64,000 bases of DNA from Streptomyces sp. ISL-1. Its GTDB lineage: Bacteria; Actinomycetota; Actinomycetes; Streptomycetales; Streptomycetaceae. Within the stretch, counting starts at the first letter, position 1, and each line of letters begins with the position of its first letter. A program made the translations under genes and the position numbers. The notes beneath the pieces are model-generated. The model saw nothing but the letters and a program-made list of their open reading frames with translations. It had not been told where the DNA came from and did not search any database. This document shows positions 9,492-17,557 of the stretch, one piece after another. The stretch covers positions 310,001 to 374,000 of the forward strand of contig NZ_JAGGOI010000004.1 in NCBI RefSeq assembly GCF_018614585.1. The letters are read 5' to 3'.

Positions 9492-10319
9492 TCAGCCCCT
9501 GGCGTGCCGCATCAGCAGTTCGCGCAGCTGGCGCGCATGGCGGCGGCTGACGGCGAGTTCGGCGGAGCCGACCCGGACGGTGGTCGCCCCGGCGTCCAGG
9601 CGCAGTTCGTCGATACGCGCGAGGGCGACGAGATGGCTGCGGTGTATGCGTACGAAGCCGCGCGACGCCCAGCGCTCCTCAAGGGTGGACAGCGGGATGC
9701 GCACCAGGTGGCTGCCGTCCTCGGTGTGCAGCCTGGCGTAGTCTCCCTGGGCCTCCACGTACGCGATGTCGTCGATCGGTACGAACCGTGTGACACCGCC
9801 CAGTTCGACCGGTATCTGCTCGGCGGTACTCCCCCCTTGGGCATGCTGCGCGACGGTCGGCGGGATGCCGGGTACGGGGGTGCGCCCCGCGTGGCCCGCC
9901 GGGTCGGGCTGCCGGGACTCGCGCGCCGAGACGACCAGGTCGCGGACCCGGCGGACGGCTTCGGCGAGCCGCTCCCTGCGCACCGGCTTGAGGACGTAGT
10001 CCACGGCCTTGAGGTCGAAGGCCTGGACTGCGAAGCCCTCGTGGGCGGTGACGAAGACGATCAGCGGCGGACGGGCGAATCCGGCGAGCAGTTTGGCCAC
10101 GTCGAGGCCGGTGAGACCGGCCATGTGGATGTCGAGGAAGACGACGTCGATGCCGTCGTCGCCGTCCGGGCCCGCGTCCAGTGCGCGGCCGATGCGGCGC
10201 AGTGCCTCGGTCGCGTCCGTGGCTCCTTCGGCGCTCCTGATGCGGGAGTCGGAGCGCAGGAGGTAGAGCAGCTCTTCGAGTGCCGGTTTCTCGTCGTCGA
10301 CAGCCAGTACGCGCAGCAT
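9492..10319 (-). CDS. LytTR-family response regulator
   Basis: 275 residues: a receiver domain (acidic pair DD at 8-9, phosphoacceptor D63 in VVFLDIHMAG, conserved K in DYVLKPV) followed by a linker and a C-terminal LytTR DNA-binding domain (IAYVEAQGDYARLHTEDG, RGFVRIHRSHLVAL). This is the expected partner of the LytS-type kinase at 5584-6804. The two genes flank a DUF485/symporter pair on the same strand, an arrangement reminiscent of LytS/LytTR systems that sense pyruvate-like compounds and control their uptake. Confidence 0.92.
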   Translation of the reverse strand: MLRVLAVDDEKPALEELLYLLRSDSRIRSAEGATDATEALRRIGRALDAGPDGDDGIDVVFLDIHMAGLTGLDVAKLLAGFARPPLIVFVTAHEGFAVQAFDLKAVDYVLKPVRRERLAEAVRRVRDLVVSARESRQPDPAGHAGRTPVPGIPPTVAQHAQGGSTAEQIPVELGGVTRFVPIDDIAYVEAQGDYARLHTEDGSHLVRIPLSTLEERWASRGFVRIHRSHLVALARIDELRLDAGATTVRVGSAELAVSRRHARQLRELLMRHARG

Positions 10320-10591
10320 GCCACGGAGTGTAGGCGCGCCTCGACGGCCGGACCACGGCGTCCGGTCGCCGAGCCCGCCGGCCCCCCGGCCCTCGAGCAG
10401 GCAGTTCGGCCGGCGGCCCGTTCACACTCCGGCACGGTGCGCGCTTCGCGGCGGTTGCGCTTGACGCGCGCGAAGTTGAGCACGGAGCGCATCTGGTCCG
10501 TACTTCAGGGCGACAGACCCGCGTCTGACCCGCGACGGAACCGCATCGGACGCAGCACGGCAACGGGGCAAGAAGACGAATCGAGGACGCC

Positions 10592-11266
10592 ATGAGTTTG
10601 CAGCAGCGGCACCAGGACGTGGCCGCCTATGCGCTGGGCGTCCTGGAGCCCGCGGACGCGTTCCGGTTCGAGGAGCATCTGGCCGACTGTGTGATGTGCA
10701 CCGTACAGCTCTCCGACTTCACCTCGGCCGCGGCGTCCCTGGCCGAACTCGCCGGACCCGACCGCGTCGAGGTCCGCCCCAGCCGGCGGCTGCTCGACCG
10801 GATGACCGACGAGGTCGCCGTGGTGCGGCGACGCAGCCGCAGGCGCCGGCTGAAGCTGGTCGCGGCGGCCGCCGCGCTTGTCGTCGCCCTGCCTGCCGCG
10901 GCGGTGGCACTCCGGGACGCCGGGAGCCGCAGCCCCGCCGTTCAGCAGATCGTGGCGAAGGATGCCACGACGGGCGTCTCGGCGACCGCCGCGACGCAGG
11001 ACCGGGTCTGGGGCACGGCGGTCGCGCTGCGTCTGTCGGGTCTCAAAGGGCCTGGCGCCTGCCGTCTTGTCGCCATCGGCAAGGACGGCATCGAACACCC
11101 GGTCCTCACCTGGGCGGTGCCGGCCGGCGGCTACGGGATACCGGGCTCCCCGGGGCACGAGCAGCCGCTGGACATCGAGGGGGGTACGGACCTGCCGAGC
11201 GGCGAGATCGGCCGGTGGGAGGTTCGTACCCTCGGCGGGCAGCCTCTGGTCTCCCTCAAGGGGTGA
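10592..11266 (+). CDS. zf-HC2 anti-sigma factor, membrane anchored
   Basis: 224 residues. The N-terminal anti-sigma zinc finger has the H-x3-C-x2-C pattern at H29, C33 and C36 (EEHLADCVMC). A basic patch (RRRSRRRRLK) leads into one membrane segment (LVAAAAALVVALPAAAVAL, about residues 90-108), and an extracytoplasmic domain of about 110 residues resembling RskA/anti-sigma-K C-terminal domains follows. It should bind an ECF sigma factor at the membrane. No sigma gene is next to it; the ECF gene at 4063-4620 is the only candidate in the window, and the pairing is inference. Confidence 0.85.
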   Translation: MSLQQRHQDVAAYALGVLEPADAFRFEEHLADCVMCTVQLSDFTSAAASLAELAGPDRVEVRPSRRLLDRMTDEVAVVRRRSRRRRLKLVAAAAALVVALPAAAVALRDAGSRSPAVQQIVAKDATTGVSATAATQDRVWGTAVALRLSGLKGPGACRLVAIGKDGIEHPVLTWAVPAGGYGIPGSPGHEQPLDIEGGTDLPSGEIGRWEVRTLGGQPLVSLKG

Positions 11267-11287
11267 CACGGGGCTGCAGATCCCGCG

Positions 11288-12148
11288 CTACTTCAGCAGC
11301 CGGGAGAGTCTGCGGTCGGCGAGCGGCTTGCCCCCTGTCTGGCAGGTGGGGCAGTACTGCAGTGAGGAGTCGCTGAAGGAGACCTCGCGGATGGTGTCGC
11401 CGCAGACGGGGCACGGCTGACCGGTGCGGCCGTGGACGCGCAGGCCGCTCTTCTTCTCGGCCTTGAGCCGGCCGGCGGCGAGGCCGCGCGAGCGCTCGAC
11501 GGCGTCACGCAGCGTGGAGCGCAGCGCCTCGTACAGGTCGGTGATTTCGTTCTCGTCGATGTTCCGCACGGGCTTGAAGGGCGACATCTTCGCGGCATGC
11601 AGGATCTCGTCGCTGTACGCGTTGCCGATGCCGGCGATCAGGCCCTGGTCGCGCAGCGCGCCTTTGATCTGCCGCCGTTCCCCGGCGAGCAGCGCCGCGA
11701 AGGCGTCCCGGTCGAAGCCGTCGGCGAGCGGATCGGGGCCCAGACGGGCGACGCCGGGCACCTCGGCCGGGTCACGTACGAGATGGACGGCGAGGCGCTT
11801 GGTGGTTCCCGCTTCGGTGAGGTCGAAGCCGCCGCCCGAGGCGAGAACGGTACGCAGGGCGAGCGGGCCTTTGCCGGGGCGTGGCGGCGCGGCCGGGAAC
11901 TCGTCCTTCCACTGGAGCCAGCCCGCGCGGGCGAGATGGGTGACCAGATGGAGTCCGCCGACGCTGATGTCGAGCCACTTCCCGTGCCGGTCCACGGCGG
12001 TGACCTCGGCGCCCTCGACGGCGGTCAGCGGGGGGTCGTACGTTTTCAGAACGCTGATCGCCAGCGGCAGGACGCGGACGATCTCCTGACCCACCAGGTG
12101 GGTGCCGAGGAACTCTCTCAACGCTTCGACTTCGGGCAGCTCCGGCAT
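11288..12148 (-). CDS. Fpg/Nei family DNA glycosylase
   Basis: 286-residue base-excision repair enzyme. The N-terminus MPELPEVEALR carries the catalytic Pro2/Glu3, the helix-two-turn-helix region contains the family signature IAGIGNAYSDEILHAAKMSP, and the C-terminal zinc finger is CPVC-x16-CPTC followed by the usual GGKPLADRRLSRLLK tail. It removes oxidised bases and nicks the abasic site. The frame stays open far upstream but contains no start codon before ATG 12148. That upstream open stretch is the remnant of an aldo/keto reductase gene. Confidence 0.93.
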   Translation of the reverse strand: MPELPEVEALREFLGTHLVGQEIVRVLPLAISVLKTYDPPLTAVEGAEVTAVDRHGKWLDISVGGLHLVTHLARAGWLQWKDEFPAAPPRPGKGPLALRTVLASGGGFDLTEAGTTKRLAVHLVRDPAEVPGVARLGPDPLADGFDRDAFAALLAGERRQIKGALRDQGLIAGIGNAYSDEILHAAKMSPFKPVRNIDENEITDLYEALRSTLRDAVERSRGLAAGRLKAEKKSGLRVHGRTGQPCPVCGDTIREVSFSDSSLQYCPTCQTGGKPLADRRLSRLLK

Positions 12149-12179
12149 GCATCCAGGGTGCCAAAGTGGCGGGGCGGGC

Positions 12180-12604
12180 GCAGGTTCACCGGGATTCGCC
12201 GTGCGGGGGAAGTCCGTACCGAGCCGCAGAAGGCTCTCCTCGACGCTGCGGCGTATGCCCTCCGCGCTGAAGTCCCATACCCGGCGGTGGTCGGCGGGGA
12301 CGGCGAAGCCGTTTGCGAGGTCGTCGCCGCCGGGTGGGCAGGGTTCGAGCAGCCGCCCGGCCTTGGTGGAGAGGGTGCAGGCGTCGCGGGGGCGGGTGCG
12401 CAGGGCCTCTCCCAGTCTGCGTTCGGACAGGCGAGCCCGTAGTGCGGCGCGGTGTCGAAGGTCCGGATGCCCGCGTCCCAGGCGGCGTCGACCGCCGCCG
12501 CGGCGACGGCGGGGTCACGGGGGTGTAGAGATTGCCGATTCCGGCGGCTCGAAGGAGAGTTCGGTGATCTCGACCGCGCTGCGTCCGAGCGTGCTCCGTC
12601 GCAT
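12180..12604 (-). pseudogene. Aldo/keto reductase remnant, frameshifted and truncated
   Basis: Reading the minus strand from an ATG at 12604 (preceded by GGGAGGGG) gives a normal aldo/keto reductase start, RRSTLGRSAVEITELSF. The expected continuation then jumps frame three times: AAGIGNLYTPVTP, AAAAVDAAWDAGIRTFDTAP, and LSERRLGEALRTRPRD through GRLLEPCPPGGDDLANGF to RRSVEESLLRLGTDFPRT. Homology stops after about 140 codons, so the C-terminal half, including part of the catalytic barrel, is missing. The last frame runs without a stop into fpg. Clear gene decay; the original enzyme was probably an L-fucose/aldose dehydrogenase-like AKR. Confidence 0.85.
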
Positions 12605-12724
12605 CCCGCTGCTGCCCCTCCCTGTTGGCGTTCACCGATCACGACGAATATTCATCGGATCACTGCGGGGCGTCAACACCCTTGAAGGGGCTAGGTCTTG
12701 CGCCGGCCCGCCGAGCTGTCCGAT

Positions 12725-14092
12725 CTATCGGGCCGGGATGTCGAGCGAGGCATCTCGAGTCAGGTCGAGGAGTTCTACGAGCTCCTCCCCCAGATTCCGC
12801 GCCAGCCGGTCGAGGTCGGGCAGGGCCTTGGCGTCGGCGACCAGGCCGACATGCACGCGCCCGTCATAGGTGGACATGGCGATCGCCAGGGACTGCCCTC
12901 GGGCGAGCGGCGCCATCGGATAGACCTCGCGCAGCGGGCAACCGCCCAGCGACAGGGCCGAGCGCGGCAGCGGCACGCTGGTCACCAGGACGTCGAAGAG
13001 CATCCGCGCCGCACCGCCCGCCAGGGGTGCGCCGAACCGGTGTGCCAGCGGTGGCAGTTGATCGGCGAGCACGGCCAGCGCCCCCGCGCCGCGCGACGGC
13101 CCTGCCGCCTTGTTGCGGTTCATGGCGGTGCGTACGGCGTCGAGCCGTGAGCGCGGATCGGGGTCGGAGACCGGAAGTTCCAGCAGATACGCGGAGAACT
13201 TGTTGCCCGAGCCGGGCGGACTGCCGGGCCTGCGCTGGGAGACGGGCACCAGGGCACGCGGGTCGGCGGCAGGCAGCTTCTCGCCGCGCTCGTCCAGCCA
13301 GCGCCGCAGCCCGCCCGCGACGACGGCGAGAAGCACATCGTTGGCGGTGCCGCCCACCGCCCTTCGTACGCGCTGCACGTCTTCCAGGTCGAGTACGGCG
13401 GTGCCGAGCCGCCGTGTGCCGCTCGAACCGGCCGTCAGTGCGGTCATGCCGCGGGGGTCGAGCCTGCTGGCCCGTACGACCGAGGCACCGACCCCGAGAG
13501 CCCGGCCCAACTCCTCCATCCGGCCGCGGGCGAAACCGGCCACCTGCGAGGGACCCGTGAACCAAGGTCGGGGCGGCACGGTACGCGCCCGTTTTACGCC
13601 GACCGTGCGGGCGTCGGCGATCTGGTCGAAGATGCCGGCCCCGATGGCGACCGCGCGCATGCCGTCCGCCAGTGCGTGATGCAGCTTCACCAGCACCGCG
13701 AACGGGCCGCCCGACTCACCCGTCAGGAGGTACATCTCCCACGGCGGCAGACCTCGTTCGAGGGGCCGTTCCATCAGCTCGCCGGCGATCCCGGCGGCCT
13801 CGGTGGCGAAGTCGCCGTCCGGGAGGCGGACATGGTGCACATGCCGTCGTACGTCGAAGTCCTTGGCCACGGTCCAGCGCGCGCCGCCGACGGGCAGCAG
13901 GACGTCCCTCACCCGCATCCGCAGCCGGCGGATCGCGGCGGCGCGCGTGGCGAGCAAATCGAGGACGCCGTCGCCGCTTCGCCCCCCGGGGGCGGGCGCG
14001 AAGAAGGCTAGGGCGCCGAGGTGCATCGGGTGACCGACGGACTCGAGGTGCCAGAACGCCAGGTCGAGGGGGGCAAGAAGCTCGGTGCTCAA
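12725..14092 (-). CDS. Wax ester synthase / diacylglycerol acyltransferase (WS/DGAT)
   Basis: 455-residue acyl-CoA-dependent acyltransferase that makes storage lipid (triacylglycerol or wax ester). The N-terminal LAPLDLAFWHLES...PMHLGAL and the catalytic HHxxxDG motif (LVKLHHALADG) are those of the family, and the C-terminal VTSVPLPRSALSLGGCPL and DARSL-like regions are recognisable. The family-like N-terminus starts at a TTG (14092: TTG AGC ACC GAG), with AGAGG 5 bases before; the frame is open further upstream without family sequence. Three tandem 12-base repeats lie immediately upstream. Confidence 0.88.
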   Translation of the reverse strand: MSTELLAPLDLAFWHLESVGHPMHLGALAFFAPAPGGRSGDGVLDLLATRAAAIRRLRMRVRDVLLPVGGARWTVAKDFDVRRHVHHVRLPDGDFATEAAGIAGELMERPLERGLPPWEMYLLTGESGGPFAVLVKLHHALADGMRAVAIGAGIFDQIADARTVGVKRARTVPPRPWFTGPSQVAGFARGRMEELGRALGVGASVVRASRLDPRGMTALTAGSSGTRRLGTAVLDLEDVQRVRRAVGGTANDVLLAVVAGGLRRWLDERGEKLPAADPRALVPVSQRRPGSPPGSGNKFSAYLLELPVSDPDPRSRLDAVRTAMNRNKAAGPSRGAGALAVLADQLPPLAHRFGAPLAGGAARMLFDVLVTSVPLPRSALSLGGCPLREVYPMAPLARGQSLAIAMSTYDGRVHVGLVADAKALPDLDRLARNLGEELVELLDLTRDASLDIPAR

Positions 14093-14102
14093 GGGGACCT
14101 CT

Positions 14103-14138
14103 TGTCCTAGAAGGTGTCCTAAAGGGTGTCCTAAAAGG
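14103..14138. repeat. Three tandem 12-bp repeats upstream of the WS/DGAT gene
   Basis: Units TGTCCTAGAAGG, TGTCCTAAAGGG and TGTCCTAAAAGG are contiguous at 14103-14114, 14115-14126 and 14127-14138. On the gene's strand they read (C)CTTTTAGGACA-like, ending 11 bases before the TTG start. They are unusually AT-rich for this genome. They could be an iterated operator or affect translation initiation. Confidence 0.8.
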
Positions 14139-14219
14139 CCACGGAATGCGAAGTCAAACGCCTGCGGTCGGCTACGGTCAAGTACGATCACTTCACGGAC
14201 AGTTAACAACAGGTTTCCA

Positions 14220-16292
14220 TCAGTTGGGCGGTCTGTCCTGGACTATGAACTCGCACCAAACGCATTTGCCGCTGCCTCGGGACTCGACACCCCAGGCCTC
14301 CGCCAGCCGGTCCACCAGCATCAGCCCGCGTCCGGACACGCCCGACTCGCCCGCATCACGCCGGCGGGGCAGCGCACTGGACCGATCCTCGACCTCCACC
14401 CGCAGCCGCTGCTCCGGGCCCGACAGCACCCGGATGGTCACGATCGCGCCGCCGTCCGTGTGCATCAGCGCATTGGTGATCATCTCGTCGGCAGCCAGCT
14501 CGATCTCGTCCGACCGCTCGCGCGCACCCCAGGCCCGTACCGCCGCCCGGATCATGTGCCGGGCCGAACGCAGCGCCTCCGGGTCGTTCTGCGCGACATG
14601 CTGCCGCAGCCGGCCGCCCGTCTGCGGGGTGTACGCGCCCTTGCGGCGCAGCAGCAGGAGTGCCACGTCGTCGTCGCCGCCCCGCTCGTCCACCACCTCG
14701 CACAAATGGTTGGCGAGCAGCTGCAGATCGCGGGGGCCGCCGCGCACCAGCGAAGTGAGCAGCTGCATGCCGTCGTCCAGATCGGCGCCGGGCTGCTCGA
14801 CCAGCCCGTCAGTATAGAGGAGCAGGGTCTGGCCGGGGTCCAACTCGACGGTGCTGACGGGGTATTCGAGCTGCCCGAACTCCGCCGAGAGCCCCAGTGG
14901 CAGCCCGCCCTCCACCGGCAGCCGTCGGCAGTTTCCGTCGACGTCCCGGATCAGCGGGTCGACATGCCCCGCCCGCACCACCTGCACCACACCGGTGGAC
15001 AGATCGGCCTCCGCGTACGTGCAGGTAGCGAACCGGTCGGTGTCCAGCTCGTCGAGGAAGACGGAGGCGCGCGCCATCACGGTGGCCGGGGTGTGCCCCT
15101 CGGCCGCGTACGCGCGCAGCACGATGCGCAGCTGCCCCATCACCGCGGCCGCGTCCGTGTCATGCCCCTGTACGTCGCCGATGACCGCGCCCACCCGCCC
15201 GCCGGGCAGCGCGATGATGTCGTACCAGTCGCCTCCGATGTCCCGGCCCATGCGGGCGGAGCGGTAGCGCACCGCGATCTGCGCCCCGGGCACAATGGGG
15301 ATCCGGCGCGGCAGCATCGCCTGCTGGAGGCCTTCGGCGAGATCGTGCTCCTGTTCGTAGAGCATGGCGCGCTGAAGGCTCTGGGCGATGCTGCTGCCGA
15401 GGGCGACCAGCAGATTGCGCTCCTCGGCGCTGAAACCGGTCTTGTCGCTGTACAGCAGGCCGAGCGCCCCGATGGGGCGGGCCTGGGCGATCAGCGGCAG
15501 ATAGGCGGCGGAGGTGATGTGGAGCCCTTCGATGTGCGGCCACAGCAACGGATACGACTCGGCGAAGTCCTGTTCGGACTCGATGAAGCGGGGCGTGAGT
15601 GTACGTACCACCTCGCTCATCGGGTAGGCCTCGTCGACGCGCGTGAAGCGGGTGCCCGGCACGAACGAGCCTTCCGGACCCTCGGCGACCAGATGGATCC
15701 GGCCCGATTCCAGCAGCCCCATGACCAGGCTGGTCGCGCCGAAGTGCTCCAGGCCGTGCGAGTCCTTCAGTACGTCGATGACGTCCTGGACGGTCCTGGC
15801 GTGGGCGAGGGCGGCGGTGGTGCTCTCGACGACGCTGGTCTGCCGGCGGCGCTCGACGTCGACTTCGAGTCGTGCCCTGGCCTCGGCAAGCTCTTCGGTG
15901 GCGTCGCGGATGATGCCGATGATGCGCAGCGGGCGGCCCGTCTCGTCGCGGCGGACGCTGGCCTGGGTGTGCGTCCAGCGCAGGCTGCCGTCACGGCGGC
16001 GGATGCGGAAATACACCCCGTAGTGGTCGCTGCCCTTCTTGAGCGCCTGCGCCACCAGTGTGTCCAGCCGGGCGGCCTCGTCCGGCGGCACCCGGGAGGC
16101 CAGGCTCTCCGGGCGGCCGTCGTACTCGCCGGGGCGCAGATCGAACACCTCGTGAGCGGGCCGGTCCAAGTGCATCAGCCCGCTGACCAGGTCCCAGTCG
16201 AAGCTGCCCATGCGGTTGAGGGTCAGGCTCTGATCCGGGTCGGCCGGCCAGTCGTCGGGAAGCGACAGGGCACCCGCTGCCCGATCAACCAT
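14220..16292 (-). CDS. PAS-GAF-SpoIIE phosphatase with C-terminal HATPase domain
   Basis: 690-residue regulator of the Streptomyces PP2C (Rsb-like) type. Order seen: PAS/PAC region (RMGSFDWDLVSGLMHLDR to LRIIGIIRDATEELAEA, residues about 28-135), GAF domain (about 150-320), SpoIIE serine phosphatase (AMLPRRIPIVPGAQIAVRYR, GGDWYDIIALPGGRVGAVIG, LLLYTDGLVEQPG, about 330-560), then a RsbW-like ATPase domain (ELAADEMITNALMHTDGG). It likely dephosphorylates anti-anti-sigma proteins in response to a sensed signal and also has a kinase-like end. The GTG/ATG-initiated N-terminus MVDRAAGAL is taken as given. Confidence 0.92.
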   Translation of the reverse strand: MVDRAAGALSLPDDWPADPDQSLTLNRMGSFDWDLVSGLMHLDRPAHEVFDLRPGEYDGRPESLASRVPPDEAARLDTLVAQALKKGSDHYGVYFRIRRRDGSLRWTHTQASVRRDETGRPLRIIGIIRDATEELAEARARLEVDVERRRQTSVVESTTAALAHARTVQDVIDVLKDSHGLEHFGATSLVMGLLESGRIHLVAEGPEGSFVPGTRFTRVDEAYPMSEVVRTLTPRFIESEQDFAESYPLLWPHIEGLHITSAAYLPLIAQARPIGALGLLYSDKTGFSAEERNLLVALGSSIAQSLQRAMLYEQEHDLAEGLQQAMLPRRIPIVPGAQIAVRYRSARMGRDIGGDWYDIIALPGGRVGAVIGDVQGHDTDAAAVMGQLRIVLRAYAAEGHTPATVMARASVFLDELDTDRFATCTYAEADLSTGVVQVVRAGHVDPLIRDVDGNCRRLPVEGGLPLGLSAEFGQLEYPVSTVELDPGQTLLLYTDGLVEQPGADLDDGMQLLTSLVRGGPRDLQLLANHLCEVVDERGGDDDVALLLLRRKGAYTPQTGGRLRQHVAQNDPEALRSARHMIRAAVRAWGARERSDEIELAADEMITNALMHTDGGAIVTIRVLSGPEQRLRVEVEDRSSALPRRRDAGESGVSGRGLMLVDRLAEAWGVESRGSGKCVWCEFIVQDRPPN

Positions 16293-16345
16293 GGGGCCAC
16301 TCTGCCATCATTTGTCGGATTCTTCGACCGGTTCGGACGGTGTGC

Positions 16346-17416
16346 TCAGCCCTGGAAGGTGTCCGGCGACACCGGCTCCACGCTGGGGGTGAGCAGGTCC
16401 GGCTGGGACGGGGTACCGCCGTCCTCGGGGGGCATATCGGGGTTCGGCGGCGGGGGCGGTGCCTCGCTCGGGGTGTCCACCGGCGGCTCCACGGGTGGGG
16501 CCACGGGCGGGTTCACGGGCGGGCTGACGGGCGCCTGGGGTGTCGTCGGGGTGAGGCTGCCGTCGCTCGGCATGCCGGAGTCAGCCGGAGGCGGCGTCAC
16601 CGGCGGATAGGTGAAGACGTCGTCAGGGGCCACGGGCGGGAGCACATCGGGCCGCTTGTCCAGCTCGCCGTCGGTCCCGGCCTGCCGCTCGATCCAGGTG
16701 TTGGTGACGATGTTGACGATGACGAAATTGTTGATGACCTGGGTGGTCGGCTTGATGACGACGACCCGGTCCGACTGGTAGCCCGCCCAGGACTGGCCGT
16801 TGTGGACCAAGGTCCCGTTGACGGCGACCGGCGGCTTCAGCGGACTTCCGCTGGCACACCGGACCCGCGGCGTCCCGAACTCGTCCACCAGCACGGCGGT
16901 CCCGGCCTGCAGCAGGGCCTGGTAGCTGGTGGCGGAGCCGTCGCGGAAGCCGTGGCTGGTCACGCGGGTGTCGGCGCGCAGCACGAGCGGCGTCAGTGCG
17001 CGCAGATAGTCCGGGACCTTCGACCGGGAGACGCCGGCGGACTTGGCGAAGGCGCGCTTCCTGGCCTGGTCGGCGACGAGGAGGCTCACCTGCCTTTCGG
17101 CGTCGCAGCTGCCCAGCGACTGCGTGCCGCCGTACAGGCCGGGCGTCGAGCCGGAGACGGTGCGCAGCGTCTGGCCCCCGGCGGGCCTGCTCGGCACGGT
17201 GGACGGGTCGGCCGGCGCGGGCCCGACATCGATCCTGGCCGTGGAGGCGGTGTACGGGTCCGGGCCCCTGGCCGCGGCGGGCTGGAGGAAGACTTCGTTC
17301 GGGTCGGTGGCCGCCGTCCTGCTGTTGCCGCCGCATCCGGCGACCAGGAGCGTGCACGACAGCGCCGCGGACAGCCCGGCGACCGCGGCGTACCGACGGC
17401 GAATGGGTGGACGCAC
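16346..17416 (-). CDS. DUF6777-type secreted lipoprotein with proline-rich tail
   Basis: 356 residues. A lipoprotein signal (RRRYAAVAGLSAALSCTLL, lipobox VAGC near residue 30) directs it to the outer face of the membrane. The middle resembles the DUF6777 domain of actinobacteria (QVSLLVADQARKRAFAKSAG, GQSWAGYQSDRVVVIKPTT). The last 90 residues are almost all Pro, Val, Thr and Glu with PPVxPP repeats, likely a wall-spanning stalk or sticky tail. The GTG at 17416 follows GGGAGA by 6 bases. It is transcribed divergently from the YndJ operon, across the TTGAAC palindromes. Function unknown. Confidence 0.8.
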   Translation of the reverse strand: MRPPIRRRYAAVAGLSAALSCTLLVAGCGGNSRTAATDPNEVFLQPAAARGPDPYTASTARIDVGPAPADPSTVPSRPAGGQTLRTVSGSTPGLYGGTQSLGSCDAERQVSLLVADQARKRAFAKSAGVSRSKVPDYLRALTPLVLRADTRVTSHGFRDGSATSYQALLQAGTAVLVDEFGTPRVRCASGSPLKPPVAVNGTLVHNGQSWAGYQSDRVVVIKPTTQVINNFVIVNIVTNTWIERQAGTDGELDKRPDVLPPVAPDDVFTYPPVTPPPADSGMPSDGSLTPTTPQAPVSPPVNPPVAPPVEPPVDTPSEAPPPPPNPDMPPEDGGTPSQPDLLTPSVEPVSPDTFQG

Positions 17417-17482
17417 GAAAGTCTCCCGCCTCTTCCCAATTGGTGCCTCTAAGTACTGCCGGATTCCTGTCACGCCCGCGAC

Positions 17483-17539
17483 TTGAACGCGTTCAAGTAA
17501 GCGCATAGTCTCAACCCGCAGGGAATTGAACACGTTCAA
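17483..17539. promoter_or_regulatory. Two TTGAAC-NN-GTTCAA palindromic operators
   Basis: TTGAACGCGTTCAA at 17483-17496 sits in a perfect 18-bp palindrome (17481-17498). A second copy, TTGAACACGTTCAA, is at 17526-17539. Their starts are 43 bases apart, about four helical turns, so a dimeric regulator would bind the same DNA face. A CATAGT -10-like hexamer (17504-17509) lies between them. They occupy the divergent region between the DUF6777 and YndJ genes. The form is that of a TetR-type operator, but no TetR gene is in the window. Confidence 0.75.
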
Positions 17540-17557
17540 GCCTGGGTGGGGTGCGCG

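Noticed and set aside
9228..10595. 455-codon plus-strand frame ending just before the anti-sigma gene
   Set aside because: Looked like a possible missing sigma gene, but it is antisense to the LytTR regulator and has no sigma-factor regions.
14085..16610. 841-codon plus-strand open frame opposite the SpoIIE phosphatase
   Set aside because: Shadow of a well-supported PAS-GAF-SpoIIE gene; sequence composition is reverse-strand type.
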